Under the pieces are notes generated by a model, which saw nothing but the letters and a program-made list of their open reading frames with translations, made no database searches and was not told the origin of the DNA. Of a DNA stretch of 64,000 bases, positions 62,487-64,000 are shown piece after piece. Source of the DNA: Burkholderia sp. OK233 (GTDB taxonomy: Bacteria > Pseudomonadota > Gammaproteobacteria > Burkholderiales > Burkholderiaceae); contig NZ_OCSR01000002.1 of the NCBI RefSeq assembly GCF_900230185.1, forward strand, positions 4,030,001 to 4,094,000. Direction: 5' to 3'. Position 1 is the first letter of the stretch. Each line of letters opens with the position of its first letter. The position numbers and the translations under genes are program-made.

Positions 62487-64000
62487 TCAGCGCGTTACAG
62501 CGGGAAAACGCGCCATCGCTTCGAGCGTGTCGAGGTCGATGTGATTGCGCATGTAGCGCTGGCTCGCATCGACATGCGGCTGCCAGTCCCATGACTCGAC
62601 CGTGCCTTGCGTTGTGGCCTCGAAATGGAAACGGCGGCGGCGCTGACTTTTCAGTACTTCGTTGTGCAGCGCGGCGAGGTTCCAGCGTTGTGCGATCTCC
62701 TCACGAAATGCCGCGACCTGTGATGCATATTCGGCGCACGCGGCGAGATTCTCGCGTTCGAGCGGGTCCGCTGTTACGTCGTACAGCTGGTCAGGATCGG
62801 TCGGCGTGTGAATGAATTTGAAGCGCCCGCGCCGCAGCATCACGATCGGCGCTATAGCGCCTTCCGCCAGGTATTCACCGATTGCCTGGTCGTGGCCGCC
62901 GTGGGTGCCTTGTGTGCCAAGCAGATGCGGCACGAGACTTTGACCATCGAGCGAATCCGGCCAGACTGCGGGCTGTTCGCCGCGAGCCATTTCTACTAAT
63001 GTGGGCAGCAGATCCAGATGCGAGACCGACTCGTACACGCGATGCGCGTCGAACTGCTGCGGCGCATGAACGATCAACGGTACGCGGCAGCCGCCTTCGA
63101 AAAACGTCATCTTGTACCAGAGCCCACGCTCGCCGAGCATCTCACCGTGGTCGGACGTCACCACGATAACGGTGTCTTTCGCGAGCCCGGACTGTTCAAG
63201 CGCCTCGAGAATCGCTCCGAACTGGTCATCGACATAAGAAATCGCGCCGTAATAAGCGCGTCGTGCATTGCGGATTTGCTGGTCAGTCGGCGGTGTGCGG
63301 TCGGTTTCGCACACGTGGCGCAGGCGCTTCGAATGCGGATCGGCTTCATCGAGCGAATCGCGATGTGTGGGCAGATCGATGTCTTCATCCGCATACATGT
63401 CCCAGTACTTCTGCGGGATCGCATACGGGTCATGCGGATGCGTCAACGAAGCGACAAGGCAGAACGGCCGTGCATCTTTGCCGGCGTGTCGCTCACGCGC
63501 GATGTCGAAGAGCTTCTGGCGCGTGGTGAACGTGACTTCATCGTCGAAGTCGAGTTGGTTCGTGCGCACGCACGGACTTGCGTCGATCACCGAACTCATG
63601 TTGTGGTACCACGTTGGACGCGTTTCGAAATCGTCCCAGTTCGGCGTCCAGCCGAAGTCGGCTGGATAAATGTCTGTTGTGAGCCGCTCTTCGAAACCAT
63701 GCAACTGATCGGCGCCGCAGAAATGCATTTTTCCGGACAGGATCGTGCGATACCCTTCGGCGCGAAGATAATGCGCGAACGTCAGCGTTTGCGACGGAAA
63801 TTCTGCTGCATTGTCATAGGCGCCGATCGCGGACGGCAGCTTGCCCGACAAAAAAGAAAAGCGCGACGGCGCGCACAGCGGACTAGCGCAATACGCCGAG
63901 TCGAATACCACGCCCTGCTTTGCGAGGCGATCGAGATTGGGGGTCTTCGTCAGACGATGTCCGTATGCGGCAAGCGCAAACGGCGTCAGCTGGTCGGCCA
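62487..64000 (-). CDS. betC: Choline-sulfatase BetC (5' end outside window)
   Basis: 504 codons are present; the frame stays open to the window edge (ADQLTPFALAAYGHRLTKTP), so only about ten N-terminal residues are missing. The sulfatase active site is CAPSRFSFLSG, whose Cys becomes formylglycine. Further sulfatase features are FCLVASLTHPHDPYAIP, TVIVVTSDHGEMLGERGLWY and a C-terminal choline-sulfatase extension (RRRFHFEATTQGTVESWDWQ). It hydrolyses choline-O-sulfate to choline and sulfate in the cytoplasm. Followed by choX. Confidence 0.94.
   Translation of the reverse strand, partial: ADQLTPFALAAYGHRLTKTPNLDRLAKQGVVFDSAYCASPLCAPSRFSFLSGKLPSAIGAYDNAAEFPSQTLTFAHYLRAEGYRTILSGKMHFCGADQLHGFEERLTTDIYPADFGWTPNWDDFETRPTWYHNMSSVIDASPCVRTNQLDFDDEVTFTTRQKLFDIARERHAGKDARPFCLVASLTHPHDPYAIPQKYWDMYADEDIDLPTHRDSLDEADPHSKRLRHVCETDRTPPTDQQIRNARRAYYGAISYVDDQFGAILEALEQSGLAKDTVIVVTSDHGEMLGERGLWYKMTFFEGGCRVPLIVHAPQQFDAHRVYESVSHLDLLPTLVEMARGEQPAVWPDSLDGQSLVPHLLGTQGTHGGHDQAIGEYLAEGAIAPIVMLRRGRFKFIHTPTDPDQLYDVTADPLERENLAACAEYASQVAAFREEIAQRWNLAALHNEVLKSQRRRRFHFEATTQGTVESWDWQPHVDASQRYMRNHIDLDTLEAMARFPAVTR

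Overview
The window looks like chromosomal DNA of a Burkholderiaceae bacterium, most likely Paraburkholderia or a close relative. The evidence is high GC with strong third-position GC bias, a DUF4148 gene, DUF2501, a Burkholderia-type trimeric porin, guanidine/urea carboxylase genes with two DUF1989 partners, and choX-betC. No rRNA, tRNA or CRISPR was seen.

Layout. 1-6.5 kb: guanidine (or urea) nitrogen operon with two DUF1989 proteins, a biotin carboxylase, a 44-codon coupled ORF, and an ABC permease and ATPase. 6.6-15.2 kb: a metal-type two-component system facing a tripartite RND efflux operon; matching ATTAC-N6-GTAAT boxes lie upstream of both. 15.2-16.0 kb: a DUF4148 gene and a hairpin-bearing noncoding repeat. 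16.0-21.1 kb (minus strand): Fur box, FecI-type sigma, FecR, TonB receptor and a Tat-exported ThuA-like protein. 21.1-26.2 kb: small membrane protein, chromate transporter, DUF2501, a decayed transposase, and an AraC regulator divergent from two SDR enzymes. 26.4-31.9 kb: accessory zone with a DUF1254/DUF1214 lipoprotein, a glycine-rich repeat protein, and broken pieces of phage, IS and possibly integrative-element origin.

31.9-47.8 kb is the most interesting part. A second Fur box-sigma-FecR-TonB receptor module is followed by a tightly packed operon: Fe(II)/2-oxoglutarate oxygenase, SbnB-like dehydrogenase, PLP decarboxylase, SbnA-like synthase, MATE exporter, two FecCD permeases, ABC ATPase, binding protein, and a 133-aa SbnI/SerK-like free-serine kinase. 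Together these could make and handle 2,3-diaminopropionate from serine and glutamate, and export and re-import a metallophore. However, no NRPS or IucA/IucC-type synthetase is present. The fecR of this module is cut by a 1336-bp IS5-family element with a clean CTAG target duplication.

47.8-64 kb: LysR/LysE pair, protein isoaspartyl methyltransferase, a divergent EF-G paralogue, an Asp/Glu-racemase-superfamily enzyme overlapping a D-amino-acid dehydrogenase, a divergent Liv-type ABC transporter with a LivM-LivG fusion, a porin, and choline-sulfate genes (choX, and betC running off the window).

All calls come from reading the sequence and remembered family knowledge. No database search was run.
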